Source: CALINF01 sp039990395
GTDB taxonomy: Bacteria > Pseudomonadota > Gammaproteobacteria > Pseudomonadales > Halieaceae
Assembly (NCBI GenBank): GCA_039990395.1
Contig: JBDXFZ010000139.1
Span: 434,001-498,000, forward strand
Direction: 5' to 3'
DNA length: 64,000 nucleotides
The notes under the pieces were generated by a model that was not told the origin of the DNA, did not search any database, and worked only from the letters and a program-made list of their open reading frames with translations. Each line of letters starts with the position of its first letter. The first letter of the stretch is position 1. The translations under genes and the position numbers were made by a program. Positions 53,742-61,492 of this stretch are shown here, piece after piece.

Positions 53742-54987
53742 GCAAAATTACCTCTTCGAAATCGGGGTTATGTTCATTTTCCAGTAACTCTGCATAGAGC
53801 CCTGTAAGCCACTGGATTTTTTTGTCCCACAAACCGATATGGGAAATACGTTTCCGCGCGCCCTCTGCGAGGGTTCTGCGCAGCGCAGGGTTGCGTGCGA
53901 GACGAGTGATAGCGTTGGCAAGATCCCCAGCAAGCTGTTGGGGTTCGATTGCCGGTACGGTGATGCCACAACTCTCATCAATCACGAATCCGGGTCCGCC
54001 CAGATCAGTGGTGATCACCGGCAGACCGTGGCGTAGTGCCTCGAATACTACGCTGCCGCTCGGTTCACGGAAGCTGGGAAACAGAAATGCGTCCGCCTGC
54101 GTGTATAGATCTTCGACACGATCGCGACTGACTTGACCGTGAAAAGTAACCTTGCTCTCTACGCCCAGTATGTGTGCCTCGTCGCGGCAGACAGACAATT
54201 CCTCTCCCTGTCCCGCCACGTCCAGGTGCACGCTTACGTCTTGCGGCAGTCGAGCGAGTGCGCGTATGGCATCACGGAGCCCCTTGGTTCGTACTGCACG
54301 ACCAACATGTACAAGTCTTAATTGGGTTCCAGCCCCTCGTGAATCGCGCGGCGGCGCGAGGGAATCTATGCCAAGTTCGCTAATCACTTCGAAACGTTTG
54401 GGTGAAGCGTGCTTGAGAAGTTCACCGACATAAGGCGCTACGCCTAAAAGCGCTGCCGCGCCTGAGTAACTTCGCCGCAGCAGAGGATCATGTCTCAAGC
54501 GCCAGCGATCCAGTGTACGCAGGCGCGTATACCCTGCGGAGCTTCGACACTCCTTCGCAAAACCCTCAGGCGTATCAAGACTGCCACCCAGTGGGCCGAT
54601 TACGTAGGGTATCGGTAAACCTGCAAGCGGACTTGGGTAACGCAGTGCAATTGGCGTAAATTGGTGTGCCACGTCAAAGTGTCGGCCTTGCTGCAGGTTC
54701 CGACTGATCCAGCGTCGTGCCTGGTAGTGGAACGACAGGTAACTCGGCTTTAGCATACTGGACAGTCGGTTGAAGCGCTGCGAGAAGAATCGCTCATCCC
54801 ATTCGATTACTTCGACATTAGGTAGCTGTACAGACGCAGGTGTATGGTTCTTGCGACGCAGGGTAAGCAGGGTAACCTGCGCGTGTCGCGACAGTTGTGA
54901 TACCCATTGGTGGGCGCACCAGGCCTCTCCCACATCCAGCCCGTCGCAGTATGGCGCCAGCGCCAGTACTTTGGGTAAACGATTCAT
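53728..54987 (-). CDS. glycosyltransferase, GT4 family
   Basis: This 419-residue GT-B protein has a C-terminal donor domain with LRLVHVGRAVRTKGLRDAIRAL and the EPSGSVVFEALRHGLPVITTDLGG region, which includes the family E-x7-E. It transfers a sugar to the growing repeat unit on the cytoplasmic face. ATG 54987 overlaps the GT2 stop by four bases. An in-frame extension to 55146 exists but has no GT features. Confidence 0.9.
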   Translation of the reverse strand: MNRLPKVLALAPYCDGLDVGEAWCAHQWVSQLSRHAQVTLLTLRRKNHTPASVQLPNVEVIEWDERFFSQRFNRLSSMLKPSYLSFHYQARRWISRNLQQGRHFDVAHQFTPIALRYPSPLAGLPIPYVIGPLGGSLDTPEGFAKECRSSAGYTRLRTLDRWRLRHDPLLRRSYSGAAALLGVAPYVGELLKHASPKRFEVISELGIDSLAPPRDSRGAGTQLRLVHVGRAVRTKGLRDAIRALARLPQDVSVHLDVAGQGEELSVCRDEAHILGVESKVTFHGQVSRDRVEDLYTQADAFLFPSFREPSGSVVFEALRHGLPVITTDLGGPGFVIDESCGITVPAIEPQQLAGDLANAITRLARNPALRRTLAEGARKRISHIGLWDKKIQWLTGLYAELLENEHNPDFEEVILHANT

Positions 54988-55928
54988 GCCAGTTGCTCCG
55001 GTACCGATGGCCAGGCACGTTTGAAGTGGCGCACCACCTGACGAAAATGTCCTGCGCGTTCTGTAGTGTAGGGCCGCGAATCTGGCAGAGCACGGAGGCT
55101 CCAGTACACTGATCGCGAGAAATTGAATAGCAATAGAAGTAGCCATACAGCTGTCGCTGCTAGATAGCCGCCGTGCTTGCGATGTAGTCGCACGGTTCCT
55201 TCTGTAAGCATGAGATCGCGTTTGTAATTCAGTTTACTGATGGAGCCGCTGCCTAGGTGGGTGATGCAGCCCACGGGTGCAAAAACCAGTTTCCAACCAC
55301 CCTCAGCACACCGACGGCACCAATCTGTTTCTTCGCCGTAAAGGAAAAAGGCTTCGTCGAGCATGCCAATCTGATCTACCGTTTCCCGGCGTGTTATTAA
55401 ATAGCACCCGGATATTACCTCCACTTCACGTTCGTCACTGCGGTCCCAATCGAGCATCTGGTAGCGCTGCAACCATTTGGGGCGACCCAACCGATTAAGT
55501 CCGAGTGTTTGCAAAACCAGATTCAGAAAACCTGGAAACCGACTACAGGTCATCTGTACGCTTCCGTCTTCGTTCAGCACTTTGCAGCCCATCATGCCTA
55601 CTGCGGAATGAGCCTCCATATAATTTACCGAGTCTGCTAATACGTCACCGTGCACCAAGGTGTCAGAATTTAGCAGCAGCAGGTAGCGCCCGGTTGCCAC
55701 TCTCATTCCCTGGTTAGTTGCCGTACCAAAGCCCAGATTATCGGTATTCTGAATTAGCCTGGCTTGCGGGAATTCTGCGCTTACCATGGTTGCCGATCCG
55801 TCCTGTGAAGCGTTGTCGATTACAATCGTTTCGACGGACAGGCCTTTATTCTGGTTAGGGATGGAGTTCAGGCAGTCGCGCAGCATGTCGCGTGTATTCC
55901 AGTTAACGATGATGATTGATAGATCCAT
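54984..55928 (-). CDS. glycosyltransferase, GT2 family
   Basis: This 314-residue GT-A enzyme has LSIIIVNWNTRDMLRDCL, the nucleotide-binding DNASQDGSA, LLLNSDTLV (DxD equivalent) and GEETDWCRRC near residue 210. It is typical of rhamnosyl and similar transferases. ATG 55928 has GGAGA about 7 bases upstream; the upstream in-frame ATG at 55958 overlaps the polymerase gene. A C-terminal hydrophobic segment may bind the membrane. Confidence 0.92.
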   Translation of the reverse strand: MDLSIIIVNWNTRDMLRDCLNSIPNQNKGLSVETIVIDNASQDGSATMVSAEFPQARLIQNTDNLGFGTATNQGMRVATGRYLLLLNSDTLVHGDVLADSVNYMEAHSAVGMMGCKVLNEDGSVQMTCSRFPGFLNLVLQTLGLNRLGRPKWLQRYQMLDWDRSDEREVEVISGCYLITRRETVDQIGMLDEAFFLYGEETDWCRRCAEGGWKLVFAPVGCITHLGSGSISKLNYKRDLMLTEGTVRLHRKHGGYLAATAVWLLLLLFNFSRSVYWSLRALPDSRPYTTERAGHFRQVVRHFKRAWPSVPEQLA

Positions 55929-55951
55929 TAGGCGTCTCCAGTTATCGGTAT

Positions 55952-57247
55952 TCAGCAAGCGGCCGCGGCGCGCGGATTCGATTCGAGCCAGCTACGAATA
56001 AACGCCTTCGGCAATGGTGCTTGGCGTCGCTGCGGGTGAACCAGCCATGCGCCGGTTCCAACCAGGAAAAAAAAGTAAGCAAAAAGTGCGTTCCAGAAAT
56101 GCACGGTGATCCCGGACACTGATAGCCCGATAATAATCGCAAGCCAGGCCATGCGATGACGGTTAATGTCTTTATGCCGCGCGTTCATTTTTGCCTGCCG
56201 TAATGCCATTAACACAATTGCCGCGACCAGGAAAATGAGTGCGGGAAGTCCGTAGCGCACCGCAGTGAGCAACCAAAAGTTATCCATGCTATCGCTCATC
56301 CAGGGCGCGCGAATCCAATCACCGAAGCCGATGCCAAAAAACGGGTTTCGCCCCACCTCTGCTGAGCCGTATTCCCAGATCAGTATTCGGTTGTAGGCGC
56401 TATGGGCGCTGAAAGTCAGGTAGCTGATGAAGACTTTGACCGGGCTGCGATTGGATGCGAGTGAAACCGCGAACCACATCAACATGAAAATCCCCATCAG
56501 CACTGACCATCTCATACTGATGCCCTTGGTTACCTTGTCCCATCCAATCACGCAGCACTGGCAAGCAAGGCCGACAAATGGTCCGGCGGACAGCGATAAG
56601 AAAGTACTGCCGGCAACGATACCCATGAGACCAAATGCGCGTAGGCTGAGAGCTTCTGCGCTCAATACATAGTAGGTCGCTGCAAAAGTAGAGGCGGCAA
56701 ATACGCCGTACAAAATAGGGTGATCAAAGGACCCGAAGGCGCGATCAAGGCCAAGGCGAGCTTCAATAACGGGTAGTCCAGGGCCACCCATGACTGCGCG
56801 GGCTGCCTCGCGGATGAAATGCGTCCCGGTGAGGCTCTCCGGGAGAGTGATGAGAAACATTCCAGCAAGAACGCTGACCATAAAGTAAATGAGGGCGCGG
56901 TGCTCTGCGGCGGAGGTGATCGTTATTCGGCCCAGCAGATACGCTCCGAGACTTTCTACCACATAGATCCCGCCTGATTCCAGGCCGGAACCGATACCTC
57001 CATAGACCGTTAGGGCGAGGACCGCCCAGAATGCGTGGGCCATAATCAGGTAGTCGACCATGTGGGGAGGTTGTTGTGTATTGCGCAATAAGCGGGCTAG
57101 CAGAGGTATTGTCATCACCAGCAACAGAACCCGATACGGCGAGAGGCGCAGACCGGCCACGGTGACAGAGAACTCCAGTGGCATAATCAAGGCCACATAG
57201 AAAAGCGCCGCCAACAGCGGTACGCTCACTCGCGTTGCGCTGGACAT
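55952..57247 (-). CDS. O-antigen ligase/polymerase family (Wzy-like) protein
   Basis: This polytopic protein of 431 residues has about eleven membrane segments and a large loop with GRNPFFGIGFGDWIRAPWM, the periplasmic loop signature (GxGxG, H-rich) of Wzy_C/WaaL proteins. In this context it would polymerise the EPS repeat units. Its ATG overlaps the previous stop by one base (TGATG). Confidence 0.88.
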   Translation of the reverse strand: MSSATRVSVPLLAALFYVALIMPLEFSVTVAGLRLSPYRVLLLVMTIPLLARLLRNTQQPPHMVDYLIMAHAFWAVLALTVYGGIGSGLESGGIYVVESLGAYLLGRITITSAAEHRALIYFMVSVLAGMFLITLPESLTGTHFIREAARAVMGGPGLPVIEARLGLDRAFGSFDHPILYGVFAASTFAATYYVLSAEALSLRAFGLMGIVAGSTFLSLSAGPFVGLACQCCVIGWDKVTKGISMRWSVLMGIFMLMWFAVSLASNRSPVKVFISYLTFSAHSAYNRILIWEYGSAEVGRNPFFGIGFGDWIRAPWMSDSMDNFWLLTAVRYGLPALIFLVAAIVLMALRQAKMNARHKDINRHRMAWLAIIIGLSVSGITVHFWNALFAYFFFLVGTGAWLVHPQRRQAPLPKAFIRSWLESNPRAAAAC

Positions 57248-58524
57248 CAGGGTTGACTCTCCAGCAGCTCGGCCCTTTCACTTCGAAGTAATCCTTTACC
57301 GAGCAGACGTTTAAGCGTTCCAATTACGGACTGCAGCTTCTCTACGGGTGACAATGCACGCCACCATACCCTGTGCAGGGCTGCGTTGGGGTATTTCGGC
57401 GCCGCAGCGCCCATCATCCTGGCGGTTAGGGATCTGGCGAATACCGCGCCTTTGGTTCGTTCAAGGTTGGGCTGCGAAGCTGCAAGCGTTTTAACTGACC
57501 GCGGTTCGAGGCTCAGCACACCCGAGCGCATGGCTTCGCGAACAACCTGCCTGCCGCGCTCGGTGCGAATTACGATCAGTGATTGTCCAGGGTCATCTTC
57601 AGCTACAGGTCTATACCAAGGGTCACCAATGGACAGATCAGCATGATCGCCCATATGGTCGGCACAAAGCCGACACCTCCATTGCGTGTGTTTCTGCAAA
57701 ATTTGACCCCAGCCTTCGGCGTAAGAGGTCGATGCGCTAAGAATCTCGCCCGAGCTATGGCTGCGATATTTTACCGTCATACGACCTGGCCAGCCGCGCC
57801 CCCGGTAGCGCACGTCGAGTACCTGGTCTTCTTGCTCCAAACCCAAGTGGGCGAGCAGTTCGCGTGTAGCCGCGAGCGACGGCGTACCGGCGCAGAAAAT
57901 TGAGATCGAAAGTCCTATACCGTCTTTGACTGACTCATCCTGGGCTGCAAGGCGAGAGGCGCCAGCGACGTCACAAGGCTTCCCGACAAAAACGTGAGGA
58001 GCTTCGGAACCGCGCACATCGGCCAGGCGTTCACACGGACTGGCAGGCGCATAACGCGAGGCGCTCGCCGCCATTACATCGCTACGAGAGCGCGAGATGA
58101 CGGTTTCATTGAGTAGTGGCTGGTCTTCGCGCGCCCGGACTTGTATGGCTCCGGCGTAGTCTTTCGCTTCTACGCAAAAAAGAGACAGTGCACTGACTAC
58201 GCCACCGCTGGCAGCGCTGAAACGAAGTGCTTCGTCAGTAGCGTAACCCTCCCATACCTCCAGAATCGGTCCCCAGGCAGTGTGATCATAGCCATCGTTG
58301 GAGGCGGACAGAGGAGGTTCAACTGCATCAATGGCACGGCCGGGGCAAGACGCCGCCAACGCGCGGCTCGCTCCATCGTCCAGATCGGTTGCAATGACGG
58401 GTCTACGTCCATGTGCGACGGTATCTACCATTCGGACAACGTCCGGCCGAGCTGCTGCACATGTGCCGCAGCCCATGCAAAGGTGTCTGTCGACGACGTC
58501 CTGAATTGTTGCGGTGCTTCCCAT
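57247..58524 (-). CDS. F420-hydrogenase/dehydrogenase beta-subunit-like protein
   Basis: This 425-residue protein has an N-terminal ferredoxin-like CMGCGTCAAARP cluster motif, FSAASGGVVSALSLF and the C-terminal beta-subunit domain (CRLCADHMGDHADLSIGD). Such proteins often occur beside pyruvyl transferases in EPS and O-antigen loci, although the organisms lack F420. They may bind flavin and Fe-S and reduce a sugar or a nucleotide-sugar. The gene overlaps its neighbours on both sides by one base. Confidence 0.9.
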   Translation of the reverse strand: MGSTATIQDVVDRHLCMGCGTCAAARPDVVRMVDTVAHGRRPVIATDLDDGASRALAASCPGRAIDAVEPPLSASNDGYDHTAWGPILEVWEGYATDEALRFSAASGGVVSALSLFCVEAKDYAGAIQVRAREDQPLLNETVISRSRSDVMAASASRYAPASPCERLADVRGSEAPHVFVGKPCDVAGASRLAAQDESVKDGIGLSISIFCAGTPSLAATRELLAHLGLEQEDQVLDVRYRGRGWPGRMTVKYRSHSSGEILSASTSYAEGWGQILQKHTQWRCRLCADHMGDHADLSIGDPWYRPVAEDDPGQSLIVIRTERGRQVVREAMRSGVLSLEPRSVKTLAASQPNLERTKGAVFARSLTARMMGAAAPKYPNAALHRVWWRALSPVEKLQSVIGTLKRLLGKGLLRSERAELLESQP

Positions 58525-59780
58525 CAGATGCTTTCCACGATTTGATGCTCGCCCCGAGAGGCGAACTTAAACCCCGAACCGGTCAAGGCAAGCAGGGCGA
58601 CAATGAGACTAAGTGCCTCGCCGAATACGCTTATGGCAACCATGGTTGCTAGACTGCCGCCTGTGGCGACTATCCCAAATGCGACGGGTAGCGTTAGCAG
58701 GCGAGGCACGTTGCTAAGGAACAGAAGATGTGTAGATTCCAGAGCCATCAGCGCGGTTCCGGGTACTGCTCGGATAAGCCTGATGCCGGCGCCCGCTGCG
58801 AGTAGCCAGAAAAGCTCTGGCGCAATCTGGTAGGTTTCGCCATAAAGCCAGCCAACCAGAGCGTTGCCAGAGAAGCCTAAAGCCAGCGCTCCAGCGACAG
58901 CCAGTACTCCAACGCGGTGCAGCAAGGCAGCAAGATATTTTCCAAAACCGTTTTTTTCTCGAGACTTTTGCGCAAGGCGCGGAAGCTCAGAGGCAAGAAT
59001 GTAGCGTGCACCTATCAATGCGGGGAGTAAGGTCAACTGCGCTGCCAGCGCGAAACGCGCGAGCTCGGCTGCCGAAAAGTGCAGTGCCACGATTAAGCGG
59101 TCTCCCTGGAGAGCGAGAAACATCAGTGCACCGTTGAGCGCTATTGGTGCACCATATTTGAGGCAGCGCCTGCACAGCTCGCGATCAAAGCCTAGTCGAT
59201 AGGACTGGGATGCGACTACATGGGAGAAGAAGCAGAACAGTGATGCTTGCAGCAGAATTATCCAGGCCAGAACGCTGTAGTCTTGCAGTAGCCACGTAAG
59301 CGGGACGGCTGCAAGCGCAGCGAGTAGGCTGCTGCCGCCCTCGACGACCAGTGTGGGACCGAATTCCGCACAGCGCTGGCGCTCTCGGTAATCACAGTTG
59401 CTTGCTCCGCGCACCACCAGTGATAGTGCAGCTACTGCGAATATTACAGAATCCATTTCTGGGTTGAGTGCCTGGCTCACCGGTACAGCGAACAGGATAG
59501 CCGCGGTTGCAACCAGGCCTCCTTTGATGAGCTGTAACAAGTGAATAACCCGACGCATGACAGGTAGTTTGGTTGCTTCAATCTGCACCAAGAGGCGATC
59601 TATACCGAATTCACCGGACATTTCGAAGATCCGAATTCCCAGTGCAAGCGCCACGGCCACGCCCATTTGATCTGCGCCGATCAGGCGCGCAAGAATCAGG
59701 TTGCGCAGAAAGGCGCTACCTTCGCAAAGTGCTTGGGTGGCTGCCAGTGTAAGCCGTGGATGGGTCTTTGCGTTCAGCAT
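58524..59780 (-). CDS. Wzx-like polysaccharide flippase
   Basis: This 418-residue protein has about twelve membrane segments in the MATE/MOP flippase pattern. The opening LRNLILARLIGADQMGVAVALA is typical of this superfamily, as is the charged EFGIDRLLVQ after helix 2. It would move undecaprenyl-linked repeat units to the periplasm. ATG 59780 overlaps the pyruvyl transferase end by 7 bases; the extra 13 residues before it are unlikely to be used. Confidence 0.88.
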   Translation of the reverse strand: MLNAKTHPRLTLAATQALCEGSAFLRNLILARLIGADQMGVAVALALGIRIFEMSGEFGIDRLLVQIEATKLPVMRRVIHLLQLIKGGLVATAAILFAVPVSQALNPEMDSVIFAVAALSLVVRGASNCDYRERQRCAEFGPTLVVEGGSSLLAALAAVPLTWLLQDYSVLAWIILLQASLFCFFSHVVASQSYRLGFDRELCRRCLKYGAPIALNGALMFLALQGDRLIVALHFSAAELARFALAAQLTLLPALIGARYILASELPRLAQKSREKNGFGKYLAALLHRVGVLAVAGALALGFSGNALVGWLYGETYQIAPELFWLLAAGAGIRLIRAVPGTALMALESTHLLFLSNVPRLLTLPVAFGIVATGGSLATMVAISVFGEALSLIVALLALTGSGFKFASRGEHQIVESI

Positions 59781-61078
59781 TCCAGCATACGCCCCACGGT
59801 CTGCCCTTGAATGTTGCACCCTGCAATCTCATCCATTTGCAGTGAACCCCGTGTGCGGACATTTTCTAAACGCTGGTTCAAGGTTGCTGCACAGTATTCC
59901 CTTTGCTGCCATAGGCTCATTACCTGATCTAGCGCGCTGGCATTCACTTCGGAGCGCATGTCGATAGATGAGCTCGCCATTGCACAGGTATCGAAGACAC
60001 CTCGTGTTTTTAGGCTATAAGCGAGCGCTACGGTTGGAACGCCGGAAGAAAGAGCGGCAATAGTCGCGTGCATACGTGTGCCGCAGAACCAGTCGCACTT
60101 GGCGATAAGCCACTTCAGCTCGCAGGCATCCAGTTCCTGATTGACTATAGTGATGCGGTCTTTGGCTGCTGCGGCGTGGCGCCCAGTAAGACTTTGTACC
60201 AGAGCCCGCGAAGCGTCCAGATCTGACTCGTAGTGGCCGGTAGGTGCGTGTACGTGGGGCACAATGATTAGTTGCGCGTCGGTCTCATCCAGCAGGCGCA
60301 TCATCAACTGACGTATTAGCGCAGGGTAGTCACAGGTAAGTCCGAAGCGGGTTGCGGCAGCTGTAGGCTGGTTTGCCACCAAGCCACTGATGTTAAGGCC
60401 GATGATCGGGCGTTTGCCTTTGGCAGTAAGAGCTTCCATAACATTCGGCTCCAGATGGGCGCACTTGCGGGCTCTCAGGCCGAAGGCTAGATCCACGCCC
60501 TGACGATGCACTGAAGGGTCGAACCTATCGCCCAGCAGGTCTTGTAGACGTGCGTAACTATCAGGATCTCTGGCATAGGCAAGTGATGCGCCGGCAATAA
60601 GGTCTCCAGCAATGCGGCGGTTCGCGTCGCTGGTAAAGGGGCCGAAGGTTTGCGGTAGTAGCACCAGGGGCTTTCCTACGCGCAAGGCAATTTGTTTGGG
60701 AGCAACGATATTGCGAAAACGCGCGCCACCATACAGGTCAGTGAAGCTATCACCGCCACTTACATCCAGAACGAGGTCTGCATTGGCGACAGTGCGTACC
60801 ACCGAGTGAGCGTGGAAACCTGCCATTACGGCCAGGCGTGCTGTACCCAGGTGGTTACTGCGCCAGAGGCGTTTGCCGACACTAATGCCGTGTAATGTGT
60901 ACTGTAATTCGCCGAAACGTGCCGGCCGAGTTGCCTGACCGTAATCGAACACATGTAAGTCATTACAGCCGCGTTGGGCCATGGCTTCCAGCGTTGAAAA
61001 GCACAGCGCATTAACGCCCTGATTACCTGTCCCTGGGCTTGCACCAAACACACATGCAGAAAGTTGGGTTTGCGACAT
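59774..61078 (-). CDS. polysaccharide pyruvyl transferase family protein
   Basis: This 434-residue GT-B-like protein has ACVFGASPGTGNQGVNALC at the start, DVSGGDSFTDLYG in the middle, and GTRMHATIAALSSGVPTVAL near the C-terminus. It resembles WcaK, which adds pyruvate ketals to sugars in EPS. It is the first gene of the ten-gene operon and is preceded by a minus-strand sigma-54 promoter at 61115-61130. Confidence 0.9.
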   Translation of the reverse strand: MSQTQLSACVFGASPGTGNQGVNALCFSTLEAMAQRGCNDLHVFDYGQATRPARFGELQYTLHGISVGKRLWRSNHLGTARLAVMAGFHAHSVVRTVANADLVLDVSGGDSFTDLYGGARFRNIVAPKQIALRVGKPLVLLPQTFGPFTSDANRRIAGDLIAGASLAYARDPDSYARLQDLLGDRFDPSVHRQGVDLAFGLRARKCAHLEPNVMEALTAKGKRPIIGLNISGLVANQPTAAATRFGLTCDYPALIRQLMMRLLDETDAQLIIVPHVHAPTGHYESDLDASRALVQSLTGRHAAAAKDRITIVNQELDACELKWLIAKCDWFCGTRMHATIAALSSGVPTVALAYSLKTRGVFDTCAMASSSIDMRSEVNASALDQVMSLWQQREYCAATLNQRLENVRTRGSLQMDEIAGCNIQGQTVGRMLEC

Positions 61079-61114
61079 TCGCTAAGACCTTTTAGTTGTT
61101 CACGAAACGTATTC

Positions 61115-61130
61115 AGCAAAGGCTGTGCCA
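61115..61130 (-). promoter_or_regulatory. sigma-54 promoter for the ten-gene EPS/exosortase operon
   Basis: On the minus strand TGGCACAGCCTTTGCT is a full RpoN -24/-12 match. Transcription would begin near 61104, about 26 bases before the pyruvyl transferase ATG. Confidence 0.8.
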
Positions 61131-61235
61131 ATGGTGTGGATGTTTGCTTGCGAGAAGGTAAGTCATTGAAAAAAAAGAAAAATTATATTCACGGAATACT
61201 TTCCCTGATATTCCCATATTTCACTCGGTGTCTTG

Positions 61236-61296
61236 ATTCGCAATTTGCAATTTGTATTCTGCGAATTTGCAGGATGATTGTTTGCATTTTGCGACG
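61236..61296. promoter_or_regulatory. GCAATTTGC / AATTTGCA motif array (site B)
   Basis: TCGCAATTTGCAATT at 61238, AATTTGCA at 61264, and TTTGCATTTTGCGA at 61281 lie between the two divergent sigma-54 promoters. They are about 110-170 bases from one and 145-205 bases from the other. Site A at 49784 has the same words. This is the best candidate for a shared activator site. Nothing else is seen in the 414-base gap 61079-61492. Confidence 0.6.
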
Positions 61297-61439
61297 GCAA
61301 GGTACTGCGCTTATCTTTTGAGGTCAGTGGCAGTGTGGCTATTAACTGTAGCTCGGTCAGCCAGCATTTAACCTAACTACATGTTTTAACTAGCAAAAAA
61401 TCCTTTCCACTGGAGCCGTTTCGCGCACTCGCCAGAAAC

Positions 61440-61455
61440 TGGCACAGCGATTGCA
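61440..61455 (+). promoter_or_regulatory. sigma-54 promoter for the transferase-Wza fusion gene
   Basis: TGGCACAGCGATTGCA is an RpoN -24/-12 match with correct spacing. Transcription would begin near 61466, about 27 bases before ATG 61493. Confidence 0.82.
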
Positions 61456-61492
61456 ATGTCAGCGAGTAACAAGTTTGTAGGATTTCGACACC

